A program made the position numbers and the translations under genes. Under the pieces are notes generated by a model. That model was not told the DNA's origin. It saw only the letters and a list, made by a program, of their open reading frames with translations, and did not search any database. Below are positions 34,966-48,139 of a DNA stretch of 60,000 bases, in pieces. Each line of letters opens with the position of its first letter. Positions within the stretch are counted from its first letter, which is position 1. The stretch is taken from positions 17,243,001 through 17,303,000 of the forward strand of contig OU612066.1 in the NCBI GenBank assembly GCA_914767715.1. The letters are read 5' to 3'. This DNA comes from Membranipora membranacea. Its lineage: Eukaryota; Bryozoa; Gymnolaemata; Cheilostomatida; Membraniporidae.

Positions 34966-36133
34966 AGTCCAGCCACCTTGTCGTGAATGATTTCTGGATT
35001 AATCAACTGTAGTGCCATCAGTAAGCCATCACCAACAAAAAAAATTAACATCACTAAACTCTTGAAAAAACATGAACTTTGGCGCGACTTATATTTCACA
35101 GTTGTTATTACTACTGGATGTGCAAAGGGTTGATTTTTTCAAACTGCCACTGGGTAGTCCTTGCTGGTTTTGCCTCAAGTTCCAATTGAGCAGGTCCATC
35201 GTGGGTCAATGTGGGCTGGCACAGGTGACGGATTAATTTGACATATTTTTATGTCTACATTTAGAAGGTTAATTGTTTTAGTTTGCGTGTCTGTCTGGTG
35301 GTACTTTTTTGGAATAGTTCAATCTCGACAGGATAAAATTACCAAAGCACATTCTTTTGAAATGTAATAGTGTTGAATTACCATTTACATAGAGGAGGCT
35401 GAGCTCATTAGTAGGTTGCTACAATGGTTGTTTGAAACTCAACCAAGCCAGCCTTATGGATCATCTAAAATACAATCTCAACTCGTTTGTGAACTTACCA
35501 TATAATTCGTTTCCCCTCCCCCCCCCCCCACCTCCGTGCAATTTATGATGAAAATTTTTTTTTTATCCCTACACGTGTATGTACACCCTACAACTACAAA
35601 TGTTTTTCCTAATATTGAAATTATAACACGGATGTGTGAGAGAAAAAGATAAAGCGACAAGTTATTTTCGATTCATTTTTATTATTACCCTTGTAGAAAG
35701 ATTCAACAAAAATAAACAAACATTTAATTTGTAAGTCTGATGCCTGGAATATGTGTCATAATCATCCCATCAATGATGAAAAAGTGAAGATGGAGACTCC
35801 TCGTATATGTTTGAAGGGTGTGGGAGACGGGAGTGCGCACAGATTACAGACTAATCATTTGATCTGCAGGGTTCAATATGAAATGATACATTTCAAAATG
35901 ATAGAACATAAAAGATAGAACTTACTAGATTGAAAAAAGTGACAAGATCAGGTAAATTCGCGACCTTGGTATATATATTAAATAATCAATAAATAATCAA
36001 TGGAAGTCCCATTTTCATTAGAAAATCCAACTGAATCCAACTTGAATTCAAGTTGTCTCCCTATGACCAATGAGGAGATAATTCTAAGTTTCATGACATC
36101 ACCAAATAAAACAATAGGTAAATTCGCGACCTT

Positions 36134-36246
36134 GGTATCTATATTAAATAATCAATAAATAATCAATGGAAATCCCATTTTCATTGGATTTCCCAATGAA
36201 AATGGGATTTCCATTGATTATCTATTGATTATTTAATATATATACC
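36134..36246. mobile_element. Palindromic MITE in the R3 3' flank
   Basis: Same element as 22131-22243, here with one arm base changed (TATCTATTG). A partial second copy, with its flank GGTAAATTCGCGACCTTGG repeated, precedes it at 35950-36025, so a local duplication or second insertion occurred. Confidence 0.75.
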
Positions 36247-36318
36247 AAATAATTTGTAAACACATATAGAAAACACTCATTTTGTGGTTTACAATATCAG
36301 CTGAATCTTTGGTGGCAA

Positions 36319-39300
36319 TCAAAATGTAATCTCAGAGTCTGAGGGCTTCTCAAACTCTGCTGATATTGTTTGTAATACACCCGATAGAGTATGAGATAAC
36401 GAACGCCAAGCAGATGTGAACGCTGATGATTCATCTGAGGAGTTAGATAGCGACCTTGGTTCAACTGCATTGTGGTCAAGCGAAGCAGGGCGATTGTCAC
36501 AGTATGTTGATTCTTCCATGCAAGGTCTATTATTAGATAACTCACTGCTATGTGGTGTAGTACTCACAGCGCTGGGAATAGGATGCAAGGTAGATGTCCT
36601 AGGTGGTACATATAGGGGCTGTGGCACAGATGTTTGGACGCGGATTGGTCTCTCCACATTTTCCAGTACCTCCTCATAGTATGGCCCATCGGGACCATAG
36701 GCATCATTTGATCTCGTGTGTTCTAGAGGTGGTCTATGCTGTGTTGGCAGAGGAGGTGCTTGGGACAGATTGTCACTGTGAGAGGGTCTCACATCTAGTC
36801 CTCGGTCATTTTCTCTATTATGAGATAACAATCGCCTATCAGAAGTGATTACTGATGGTTCATCTGAGGAGTTAGATAGAGACCTTGGTTCCACTGCGTA
36901 CGCATAATCAACGTACAGTCCATCATGGTCATGTAGGACCTGATCATTGTCACAGTATGGTGATTCTTCAATGGAAGGGCTATTATTAGATAACTCACTT
37001 CTATGTTGCACAGTATTCACAGCGTTGGGGATAGGGAGCAAGTCAGATACACTAGGCCTAGGTGGTACACATGGTGGACATTGCACAGATGTTTGGACGC
37101 GGATCGGCCTCTCCACTTTTTCCAAGATTTCCTCATAATATGGCCCATCGGAAACAGCACTATTGTTCGATCTCGTGTGTTCTAGGGTTGATCTATACTG
37201 TATTGGCAGCTGCGGAGTTGAAGGTACTTGGGACAGATTGTTATGGTGGTCTCGGTCACTTTCTCTATTATGAGATAACGGTCGCCTAGCAGGAGTGAAT
37301 TCTGGTGATGGTTCAACTGAGGAGTTAGATAGAAACCTTGGTTCCACTGCATAAGAGTTTTCAGCATATTCAGCATCACGGTCATGTGGGACCTGATCAT
37401 TGTCACAGTATGCTGTTTCTTCAATGGAAGGGCTATTATTAGATAACTCACTGGTATGTGGTGCAGTACTCACAGCTTGGGAGATATGAGGCAAGTCAGA
37501 TACCCTGGGTGGAACATATGGGGGTTGCGGCACAGATGCATGGACGCGGATTGGCCTCCCCACATTTCCAAGTACCACCTCATAATATGGCTCATCCGGA
37601 ACCTAGGCATCGTTTGTTCTTGTATGTTCTAGAGGAGGTCTATGCTGTGTTGGCAGAGGAGGTGAAGGTGCTTGAGACAGATTGTCACTGTGAGAGGGTC
37701 TCACATCCAGTTCTCGACTTCTTTCTCTATTATGCTCAGGTGTTGCACGCTGTTGATCTCTTCGTTCAAGTGAGTTCATCGAAAAATCTGTAAGACTAAA
37801 AGAGGAGAAGGATTGATATGTATTGTCGGCAATTTGTTTGTATGATGTTTATTTACAGCAAAACAATACTGTCAATACCGAAGACCTGATTTGAACCCTA
37901 TAATGGACATATGGTTTGACTTTGTTAAAGACTCAGGTAGTACCACAGCAATATATAGTCTGGCAGCTCGTTCAGCAGTAATTATGCAATATCTTCACAT
38001 TTAGAAAATTCAGAGCACTATTGGGTAAAATTTATATATAGTGTTAGAAATTGTCCTCACTTCTCATCTATGAGCTATGAGGTATCCATGGGGCCTAGTG
38101 CTGTGCTGGAGTCTTCAAACAATAGATGTAGTTTATCTGAAACTTTTATTATAAAGGCCACAAACATTTACCTTCGATGACCAGTCTGAGACAGATCGAA
38201 TTCTTTGTCTTCTGTGTGGAGGAAATTTCTGGATCAGTCGTCTTCTCTTTTTAGTGTACAGCACTCAAAGCACAGCTGAGAATATTCCAAGAATTAGCAC
38301 CACGGCAGCCACAGAGCATCCAACCATAGTAGGGACTTCTGCAAAATGTAATAAAGCGTTACAAATTTGTCAATACACACATGCATTGCTAGCATGTGTT
38401 TGAGGTTCAAAAAACCAAAGACTTTTGTGGGTTGAATCAGGGAGTGAGTTTGGGACAGCATTACCTTACAGCTGACAACATGCTTGTACATCACAAAACG
38501 GGAGTAACGCTCCCTTTGTACACGGAAAGACAACTACTGCTTTGAAATTTAACCTTTCCTGATCAGGGTGTTTAGTCTATATAATTATGCCAAAATCTGC
38601 AGTGACACAATATATCTCAGAAATAAAGGCAAGGATGTTTAGACTTTATTACTCACCATCAATCCCTTCATCTGATGTCGTTGTGCTGGTCACTGGATCG
38701 TTTGGAACTGTAGTCTCAGTGGTATCAGTAATATTATTAGCGTCATTATCGTTAGTTGTCACTGCAATAGAAATATGAAAGAAATATTTTTATTTCATTT
38801 GTCATTTCAAGTGTCGTAAATTTTTCAATTTTATTGCTCAGCAAGTTTTTATACAGAGATATCAATAAATGGTTGATATGCATACAAATGAATGAGTGAT
38901 TTAGAAGTGTTCAACTTCACTCAAGGATTCTCTTGAATTCCTTGCTCCACTTAGGAGCGAAACGGATCAAGATATCCAAGGCAATGGCACTGTTTCTGGT
39001 GAGGAAAATGTCATTGCAACCAATAGCCGCTAACTGAGCTCAATACTCCTTTGTCTCTAACATTAATTCCCCCCTCCCAACTCATCGAAACAGACTGAGC
39101 AGGTAATGTAGCATGAATTTAAAATTTTACTTAGCTAAGATTTAGCGAAAGAAATTGGACTGTGGTTACGCTTATAGAACCATGGATTATTAGCAATCAA
39201 TTGCTAAAATCCTTTGTAATAACCAAAACATACAGAATTTGATACTAAACAGTCAGTCAACTCACTGTTATATTTAAGCTTGATCAATCTGAGTTTTAGG

Positions 39301-41361
39301 TCTACAGCGAGTAAGTGTCCCTTGTCTTTAATGTCCACCATAGTTTTTACTTTCATATCCGCACTACTGCAGTTGGGCTGGCAAGGCAACTGTGTCATCT
39401 CTTTTAAAACACTGCTATGGTGACCTGTATTAATGTCGACTAACAGGAGCTCTTTATCTGATGTGCGACAGAGAAGAACACCTTTCTCTATGCTGATAGC
39501 TTGTTTGACAGGGTTTGAAAATCTGTGGAGTTGCACGGGGTTTGACTTCTGTGTGTGCAGGTTGAACCTATTCATGGTAATTACGGTACCTTCTATCGAG
39601 AATATGTAGGCTGTAGAATAGTCGCTATTAAATGCCATGGCTGTTGCACTTCCGTCGACTTCATTAAAGTCAAAGGTAGTTGGCAAGGCATTTGCAGATA
39701 AATTCACGCCGTATATTAAAGAACTGTCTATGTAAAACACAACTTGTGATCTTGAGGTGCTGTAATCTACAGCTATTGGTCCTAGGTTTCTCGATCCACT
39801 CTCACTGCATCCAACACTCGAGTTCGGGCAACAGCCAGGTTGTGTGCACACCAACGTATCCGCATGTGTAACGCCGCCCATTTTGAAAGGAAGTTGGTAC
39901 ACTTTCACCGAACTTCACCGAACTGCTGATTTGGTGAAAACAGATGATACCATCATCATTCTCAATTAATTTGGAAGAGGACTCCCTTCCCTGTGTAATG
40001 TTCCAAAGGTAGATTTTGTTTCCCAAGGAATATAAAATTGTTTGATTGCTATCTGAAGTTGGTTCCATGTTTTCGGGAACATTGTTCTGGATATTTAGAA
40101 GGATCGTTGAACTTCTGTTCTACCATTTCCAGGGATATTCTGAGAAGTAGAAAAATAGAATACAAAATATACTCGGGCTGGAGGCAAGGCACTCAAAGAA
40201 TTTATAAAACTACAAATTTCAGCAATATATCTGCAGATAATTTTGCTGCTCTGGTGACTATAAATTTTAATCTTAATAACACCTTCACTCAAATGAATTC
40301 AGAATTTCGAGTCACATGTTCCTTCGTCAGTCAAATATAAACTGTGATATAAACATGTGATAAAAGACTACAATACTTCCCACATCAGGAGATCATTGTT
40401 GACCAGTAAAAACGTTCCTTTAACCAGGCAGTTAATCCCATACGCCTTGCTTTTACATTATATAGGACAATTTTACATTATTTTACATTGTTTTACATTA
40501 TATTTTACAAAATTTAGCTGACCAAATATGGCAAAACGAGATTTTTAAACCAATTCATTTCATTAAGCAAAGCGTTATATATATTAATCAATCAATCACA
40601 TACAGTAAAACTTGTTCTCCAACCTGATTATCATTTCCGTCCATATCTATAAATATATTTTCCTTTATTTTCTTTGTTTGTTTTGATTATGAGGTCAAAA
40701 AGTTGTTATTTTCCTTTGTTTATAACATACTTATATATATGAAAACCTCAATAAAGTCACATAATAATAATGAAAAAATGAGTAGTTGGCCGTAAGTAAG
40801 AGAGGACAATGGTGTTATCATAAATAATGATACTTGTGTAGTCAATCAAAATGAGGAGGAATAAATCCCAAAGTGTGAGTAGAATCTTATCAAAGGTTAT
40901 CGTCTTTGAAATAAATTCTGTTGGAAAGTATTTTTACCTTTTTTCCTGTTGAGTTATCGATATATATCTTCGGAATATGATATCGTTAAAAATGGCGGTA
41001 AATGACAGCTTTGAAAATGTACTCACATTTTGTAAAGGAAACGGAAACTGCAGATTTCCACCTTCTTAATAATGGAAAAAACCATGTGAAAACCTTGATA
41101 TGTTACAATAAATTTTTACAATACTTTACCTTGAACCTTTGGAGTCACCTTTGGCAGCTGTAGCAATAAGAATAACTTCCACAAAACACCAGATAATCTG
41201 TAATTGAAACAGTTGAGACATATAATAGAATTAGTTATCTTTATTCAAAGATCCACTTGCTATCGGTCAGGGGGAAACGTTTTGTTGACATAATATAATA
41301 CATCAAATTAATTTATCTAGCCAGTTTCGTATGCTCTTACCTTATAAATATGATCCGCCAT
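36319..41361 (-). pseudogene. Receptor R3, multiply broken copy
   Basis: Exons correspond one to one with R2: 41341-41361, 41130-41197, 39266-40139, 38657-38761, 38172-38338 and 36319-37787. Lesions relative to R2: a 2-base loss near 40082; a 17-base loss near 39910-39920 (together exactly the 19-base shortfall of exon 3); a 1-base loss near 38180 in the transmembrane exon; and TAT to TAG at 37603-37605 early in the tail. The ectodomain donor GTGAGT is intact here, unlike R2. The rest of the tail is open for 419 codons with three repeats. A 6.8-kb transposon sits about 350 bases upstream of exon 1. It is very close to R2 in sequence, so it is a recent duplicate that has lost function. Confidence 0.8.
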
Positions 41362-41414
41362 TTCCTTGGTAAGGTTATAGGAATCTACCAAATTCTCAGA
41401 CAACACAACAGCTA

Positions 41415-41548
41415 TGACGAAAGACAGCAATTGATGAAAGACAGCGATATACTAAAGACAGCGATAGATGAAAGACAGCGATATACTGAAGACAGCGATA
41501 GATGAAAGACAGCCATATACTAAAGACAGCGATAGATGAAAGACACAA
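41415..41548 (-). repeat. Minisatellite upstream of R3 exon 1, longest allele
   Basis: Same 34-bp paired unit as in R1 and R2, with about four pairs here. A single base variant (AGCCATATAC) marks the extra repeat. Confidence 0.8.
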
Positions 41549-41711
41549 CCATCAGCTCTTGTTCATCAGCCGATTGTAGTTATTGTGATAGATAGGGTCT
41601 TATATTACAGGGCTAGAGTTAATCTCTTTTGTTCAACCCATTTCATTTCAACTTTTTGCCTAAACACTGTCAGGCAAAACACAATTAGTCCCTACCTATT
41701 AGTACCTACCT

Positions 41712-42096
41712 TGTTACACCCACAAGTGTAATAATTTTCAAAACTTGTAATAACACTCACAAATGTAATAATCTCTTCCCTCAAATGTAATAACCAACCA
41801 CAAGTGTAATAACTTCTTCCCTCAAGTGTAATAAAATGCTTCATCCACAAGTGTAATAATATGTTCCCTAAAATGTAATAAAAAAAAATCACCCACAAGT
41901 GTAATAATCTCTTCCCTCAAATGTAATAATTTTATTCGCGGTTAATTGTATTGGAGAATAGAGAGGTTAGATCATCTGACAGCGCTATTACTGTGTTATA
42001 TGCGCCCTTTGGTGTTTTTTTTGCACTCCAAATTGTCATAATAGGGCTTTAAATCATATGAAAATCAATCCGTTTGAGTTGTATAGGGGAGACAAC
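41712..42096 (+). repeat. Left terminal inverted repeat with iterons
   Basis: The outer 230 bases are an array of short direct repeats alternating CACAAGTGTAATAA and CCCTCAAATGTAATAA forms, about nine in all. The inner part ends GGGGAGACAAC. The array could be transposase-binding sites. Confidence 0.85.
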
Positions 42097-43155
42097 GTAA
42101 TTGTGAATGGCTATAAATTTGAATCCTATGAAAATCAATCCATCATTCATCCATCCATGTAATCATTTTTCACCATACCTATTCTGCAGCTAGCGGGCCA
42201 TTTTTCTTTCCTAGCTTTCAATAAAACTCCTAAATTTGACCTGCAGTGGAGCACACCTAGTTAGTAGCACCGCAATGGACTGGAGGAAAAGGTTATGAGT
42301 TATAGAGGCCTAACTCATTCTAGTTATAAACCTATTGATTTGTATCATCAGCTGGTGTGAAAAAAACCAGATTTGTTTGGAATGTGTTGGAATAGCATGG
42401 GCATAGGCTTAGTGCAAGGAAGACAAAGCTGATAAAAATTACACTACCTACTGTCAGTGGATGAAGCACAACTTGAGTTTTAGTGATGAGTTAATATGCC
42501 AACAATTTTTTATCCAAAGGCTGCGCCGGAACCCAGTCATGGTCGTAGTAAGGCAAAAAGTCTCCACAGTACTTTTTTATATACTGCTCATTACCAATAA
42601 CATTAATTTTGCGAATGCTTGCAATAGTTTTTAATCAAGCAATGGAACCTATACATTTCCTAGCTATCTCTGCGCATGTCCTTGGTGTCAAGGGTAAGTG
42701 GTGACAAACTTGATGATTCAGAAATAGAATGAACATTATGTGCTGGCAGCCCACCAGACAGCACTACCCAAGACTATAAATAGACTATAAATTCATCTAA
42801 TATTTCATATATAATATATGCATATGTACACATTGTACCTTTATTGACATAAGACTGCTGCTTATAAAGTACAGGAATATAGCAGAGTAGGTGTTGGACA
42901 GGCCAGTACAGAAATTTAAGACATATTTTTTTATTATGGAACGGTAATAAGAGTATGAAAATAAATGCTACATGATGTATGAGACCTATGACCTGACTTC
43001 TATTTTAAAAGATGAACAGAAAGTCAGTACTACTGATAACTAATCTACAGTTTAATACACACAAGCACACAACATGATATAATGATTGAAGTAAGAAAGC
43101 TAAATGTATAGTATCGAATCAGGGAACAAACATACATCGGATTTAATTAGATTAA

Positions 43156-43374
43156 TCATTTCCAGTGTATGTCTATGACTCGATACCACCCGAATCTTAG
43201 TTTCTCCAAAGTAATGTAACCGTTTATCCGGCCAGTGCCGTTGCCCTGCAAAATTTCTCGCAGTTCTATCGCCACTCCACTGCCTCTTCCACAATGTAGC
43301 ATGATCGTTCGAACACCGATCACTGGGTTTAGTTCCAACTTCAGCGCTCTCTCATCCATTAGATTGAAATATAC
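43156..43374 (-). CDS. Possible extra terminal exon inside the transposon
   Basis: A CCACAG acceptor opens a 72-codon frame starting VYFNLMDERALKLELN, with GCGRGSG-like glycine-rich and YITLEKLRFGWYRV segments, ending at a stop. I do not recognise it. It does not join the F-box exon in phase through any visible donor, so it may belong to an alternative transcript or be untranslated. Confidence 0.3.
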   Translation of the reverse strand, partial: VYFNLMDERALKLELNPVIGVRTIMLHCGRGSGVAIELREILQGNGTGRINGYITLEKLRFGWYRVIDIHWK

Positions 43375-43436
43375 CTGTGGGCATGATTTACGGGATTCAT
43401 ACACACACACAGGAAATTGAGTTCCAAAGACGGTCT

Positions 43437-46400
43437 TTATATTGAGAAATCATATATGCTGCCCGTGGCAGCATACCGGAATATGCGCTCAATATCAGCA
43501 CATTTCAAGTCGAAAAACTTGCAACAAGGCTTCCGGCGCATGTTGAGGGCTAAATCACGCCACAGCCGACACACACTCCGTATCCTTGTCAGACATCTGA
43601 TATCGACGGAACATAGCTGAAGTAGGAGCATAATCACTAGTAGAGGCAGTTCATTGATATGAAGTGGGGATCTTTAAAATATTAGACAGAAAAGATGAAT
43701 CACACTTTCATATCATAATCAGATCGGTATAAATCTCCCTCCCAGTGAAACGCATTCTGATAACCCTAATCACAATGATGAAGTATAAACATACAAAATA
43801 TGTCACTTCCTACTATATATCTTCTTATTTCCCTGATGGTAATTTTAAAAGTAGCAATATAACATCAAGTGGATTGGGTATAGATATTGTAAATGAATAG
43901 TGCCATTTACATACCGTTCCTCAGCTGACTCCTTTGATGATGGAGTTTCCCTATCACTGTCAGTGATCTTTGGCAGACAGGTTGGTTCTCGCTTCACTTC
44001 TACAGTGCTGGTACTACAATGGTAGAAATCAAAATACATGTTATCAAGAACGTAATACATCTTTGCCCTTGATCAAGAAACACGTATCGACAATATATAG
44101 GCAATGATGGTCAGAATAAATAGTCTTTATTTTGCTCTTTGTCTTTGATAGGTATGTGTTCAGGGGCCCCGCAGCTTACCATATTTTCAAGCTCCTATAC
44201 CGAGCTTGATGAATTTATTCACGGTTATTCTGACTTGGCAAGGAAAACCTACCAGATTTTGAACCTGAAAGCTGGAAGCGACAATAGGAGTTATCCTTCC
44301 ATGTATTTAGGCCTTACCTGATATTAAATGCTGAATTCTGTGCTTTAATGCGGCTGCTGTTAGACTCGATAATTGTATGATTGATGGGAATGTCTGTTGC
44401 TTCTGATGTACTGGCGCTACAACCATTGAAAGAAAAAGAAAATTTTATTATCGGTTCTATCACTGCCCCGGTTTTCCCAGTCTTAATTTTGCAACATATT
44501 CATATAGGTGATTGAAGTTATCTGTAAACCAGGAAGCATCTCTAGTTTGTCTCCTGTCCACTACTCATTGTATCACATGCAGTTTATACTGTATAATTGA
44601 GTCATCGTGGCTTGCACAAAATAAGTTTTACTATGTTTGGGTTTGAACATTAATGATCATGCGATTAGAATGAATCAATGGAAACAAAATTAAATACCTG
44701 GTTGTAGGGGAGGGTCTTGTGGAATCTGTTGTAATCTGCATTGAACTCTCAACGATTTGATGTATGTCCCTCATGTCATTCCTAAGGACTACATAATGGG
44801 TACCTCTCGTCTCGTCTTGATGGTCAAGTACAATCGTGGGCAGCGCTCTATTAAATGCTGTGCTTCCACTTGGTGTTAGTATTGTTGATCCATGTTGAAT
44901 AGTAGAATCAATGAGTATCTGCACATGGAAGATTTCTTCAGCTACCTGGAGCGTTAGATGGTCGCCAAATTCTGCATTTTGGCTCATCCGTGTGAGGTAT
45001 TTGTATTCATCCTCCCCAATTGCTTCAGTCCACAACATGCTGTTTTGGATTCCGACATACCTGTTTCTCATGAGATATTCAATAACCTCACATCTGAGTG
45101 TGTCCGCCGAACGATATATTCCTAACTGTTGAATAGCGTACGCTATGGCTGCAAATTGACAGTTTCCATCCGGTGCTGGGTCGAAAATGGTCGGCGATGC
45201 AAAGAGTTGAGAGCTGTTGCTTATCTGCACGTCCAATCTGGTTTGCTGCATTCGTTTCTTTTGGAGACTAAGTGTACTGCCAGTCAGGTCCCTGACTGAA
45301 ATCCACTTTGTTTTGGCATTGTTATTCATGTGATATTTTACTTTATACAAGTACAGTTTTTCATTTCTCTGGATTACATTTCCCATCACAACCTTTGCCT
45401 TGGATATTCTTTTGTTGCCTGTCCTTAGCCGTATCAGGACTCTGTCATTTATTTCATATGGCGGTGTTTTTAAAGACTTGATTGAGCGTCTTATAACTCT
45501 CTCATTTTCCTTTTCACTGGCTATTCTTGCCTCACTTCGAATTCTCTCAGTTGTGTTCTCGGATGTTGTGAGGAACTTCTCCCGTCCGTAATACACATTT
45601 AGTGGACTCCACCAGGCTAGTTCTCCTCGTGGCATATCGTTCAACTGGAGTTCATATGTAGGAAGCTCATTTACCCAGTTTGTACCATTGGGATTCGAGA
45701 TGAGGTTGTACTGCATTTTGTACTTCAACGTACGGTGGGACTTCTCTACTTATCCCTGCGACTCTGGGTGATATGGGCTGCTGAATATTTGTCAAATGTC
45801 TCTTGCCTTCAGCAGTCTGGACACATCCTGCTTAAATTCTGTACCTTGGTCATTCTGGACTATCTTTGGGTTACCAAACGTGTCAAATATCGCCTTCAGC
45901 TCCTTTGCCACATTTTTTGAAGATTTTCTTGTCAAAGGTCTCAGCCAGGTGTATCTAGAGAAGACATCGAGCACAGTCAGAATATATCGATATTCTTTAC
46001 CATTATGATACGCCGGATTGTTGCGAAAGTCAACTAAGTCGATTTGTACTCGCCACATGACGGTCCTACAGCATATCGGTGTAATGGGAGCCTTGTTGCT
46101 GAACCTAGCAGACAGTCTTTGCCGGGTGGTTGAGTGTTGTAACGCAGATGCAATAGTTGCCTCAGAGAACCCTACGTATGTGCCTTTCATTTTTAACTGC
46201 AAACGTCGTGGTCCAAGACCCTTCTCAATATCAAAGTGTTTAGCAATCACCGGTGCCTTCTCGGATTGTCGTATCACTCGTAATCCATCTGCAAAAAATC
46301 AGTAAAATATGGCATTACAGTCTGAGATATATTGACAATGTAGTATGCAGATGCTTTGTGTTGTGTGATAAAACACCTAGGGACTCCGATCAAAGGCATG

Positions 46401-47535
46401 AAGATATGTTCTTGTTCAAATTCACACCAAATGTCATACACCTGGAGTTGTCTTCTATGTATTTTGATATCAGTTGACTCCAACAAAAAGGGCGGACAAC
46501 TCCAATATTCCACGCAAACTACATTAGCTACTGCTATTTATATGAATGCAGTATGAATGAGTAAAGTCATAGTGTATGCACCAAGGTTATTTCAATTAAG
46601 TTTCATTGACATCTTCTTGTTTCATGAATGAGGATGTGGAGACAAGAAAATTCATCACAATTGACCGTACTTCAGCGTAATAGCCAATTAACACTAGGGG
46701 TGGAATGAGACAGTTTTTGAAAGTCAAAACAAGATGAGAAGGGACAGCACGAAGTAAGGACAAAGTAGGAACAATTTAATCATTTTTTTCCCGCTTCGAA
46801 AATGAGAATGGGGAACTTATTTTTGTGTCAACGAGACTGCGTCACCCTGCCTCGAAATCCATCTCGAAACGGAGGGGCGTCTCATTCCTAATGAAGACAA
46901 TTAATAGTCATGCATTACCTAAAATAAACATTACCTGGAGAGACAGGTAATTCGAAAATGCTGTGCTACAAATTGGGCTATGTGAAATGAAATATTCAAT
47001 GAGTACATTGTGGATTAGGCTCTGCTTACCAAGGAGAAGAATCTGTTCTGAGTCTTTGATTTCCACGCTCCAACGTCCCATGTAGCGCCAGTGATGAACA
47101 TATGCAGATTGCTCCAATTTACTGCGGTCCTTGACTGCGGATTTAAAGTTTCCACTCTCTATTTTCATAATCACATCATATATGCCATCATTCATCACCG
47201 TAGGCTTTCTCTTTCCTCTAGCATACACACTGTCGCAGCATATGAATATCGAAAAGACAAGTAGTCAAATCACTCTGAAAAAGAATAAACAGATTTCATT
47301 GATGACAATTCAAGTTATAGGTTTCATCAATGACTTAGATCATTGGTTTCATGTATAATACTATTATTTGTAGCCGAACTGCTTAACATCCGAAACCTGG
47401 TAACTATTGTCAGTTCCTTGCCAGGATTGATGATGGAATGCCAATGACAGGCATAACTTTAAAACGCTTGTAGAAACAATGAGATGAAAATGAGATAGTG
47501 TTTGTTTTTGCTCACCTGAGGAGTGAAGTTGACAT
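43437..47535 (-). pseudogene. Transposase: integrase core, OTU protease, F-box; two stops in core
   Basis: Exons: 47516-47535 (MSTSLL), 47030-47229, 44698-46288, 44318-44416, 43915-44013 and 43437-43671; phases agree at each join. Exon 3 carries the integrase core: the first Asp in QIDLVDF, the second in VQNDQGTEF, and the Glu in the VEKSHRTLK segment. Between the second Asp and the Glu lie a TGA (45792-45794) and a TAA (45750-45752), so this copy cannot make a full enzyme. Next come a barrel-like region (PPYEINDRVLIRL ... ISVRDLTG) and an OTU protease with DGNC (near 45160) and THYVVL His (near 44795). Two 99-base linker exons follow. The last exon reads ELPLLVIMLLLQLC then IRSVCRLWRDLAL, a full F-box by pattern. 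Start and N-terminal exons are less certain. Confidence 0.7.
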
Positions 47536-48139
47536 CTTGGTCGCTGCAATGAACAGCAATAACTGATGAAAAATTCTACTTTCTTTTACACTGTGATATA
47601 TTGGGGTAATAATGTCCAGCTGAGTCTGTTTATTTTTGACTTTTGCTTTTGTTCAAGTTAACATTATGTAACATTATGATTGATATTTTGTGCCTAAAAA
47701 GAGAGGAAAAATTAACACGTATTTATTAATTGGTTGAATGTACAATAGAATTAGAACAATTAAAGTCAACTGTGACTATCCTATGCTACAACGTTTTCAC
47801 ACATAATCTTGTATATCTCTTTCATTACAACTATTTGAAACTCGCTCCTTAAAAATAGTTCACATGATTGTCCAAGTCTATGTAAATCCTAGCCACCCTA
47901 AATGGCGGCTCCAAAAAAATAATAAGGTGGGCAGCATCAGTAATATCATAGTTTGACCATCGTGAATCTTGATGTGCTCTGGCTGGCTTAATCAATACCA
48001 TGACTCTTCCTACTAGACATATAAAGTTTGGTAATATTGTAGAGTACAATGAGATTGATTGTTAATACCCGTATTAAATTTGTTAGAGATGATCTCTCTA
48101 AGTGGAAGATTCTTATCAGTTTCAAAGTTTATAATAAAG

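Larger units (their letters stand above)
31966..35290. repeat. Module part T, short copy (unit 2)
   Basis: Matches 13440-16190, then jumps at about 34765 to sequence shared with 59243-59755 and then to 21430. It lacks the palindromes, SINE and nested elements of unit 1. It holds the zinc-finger remnant and a tRNA-like repeat; the rest is non-coding. Confidence 0.8.
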
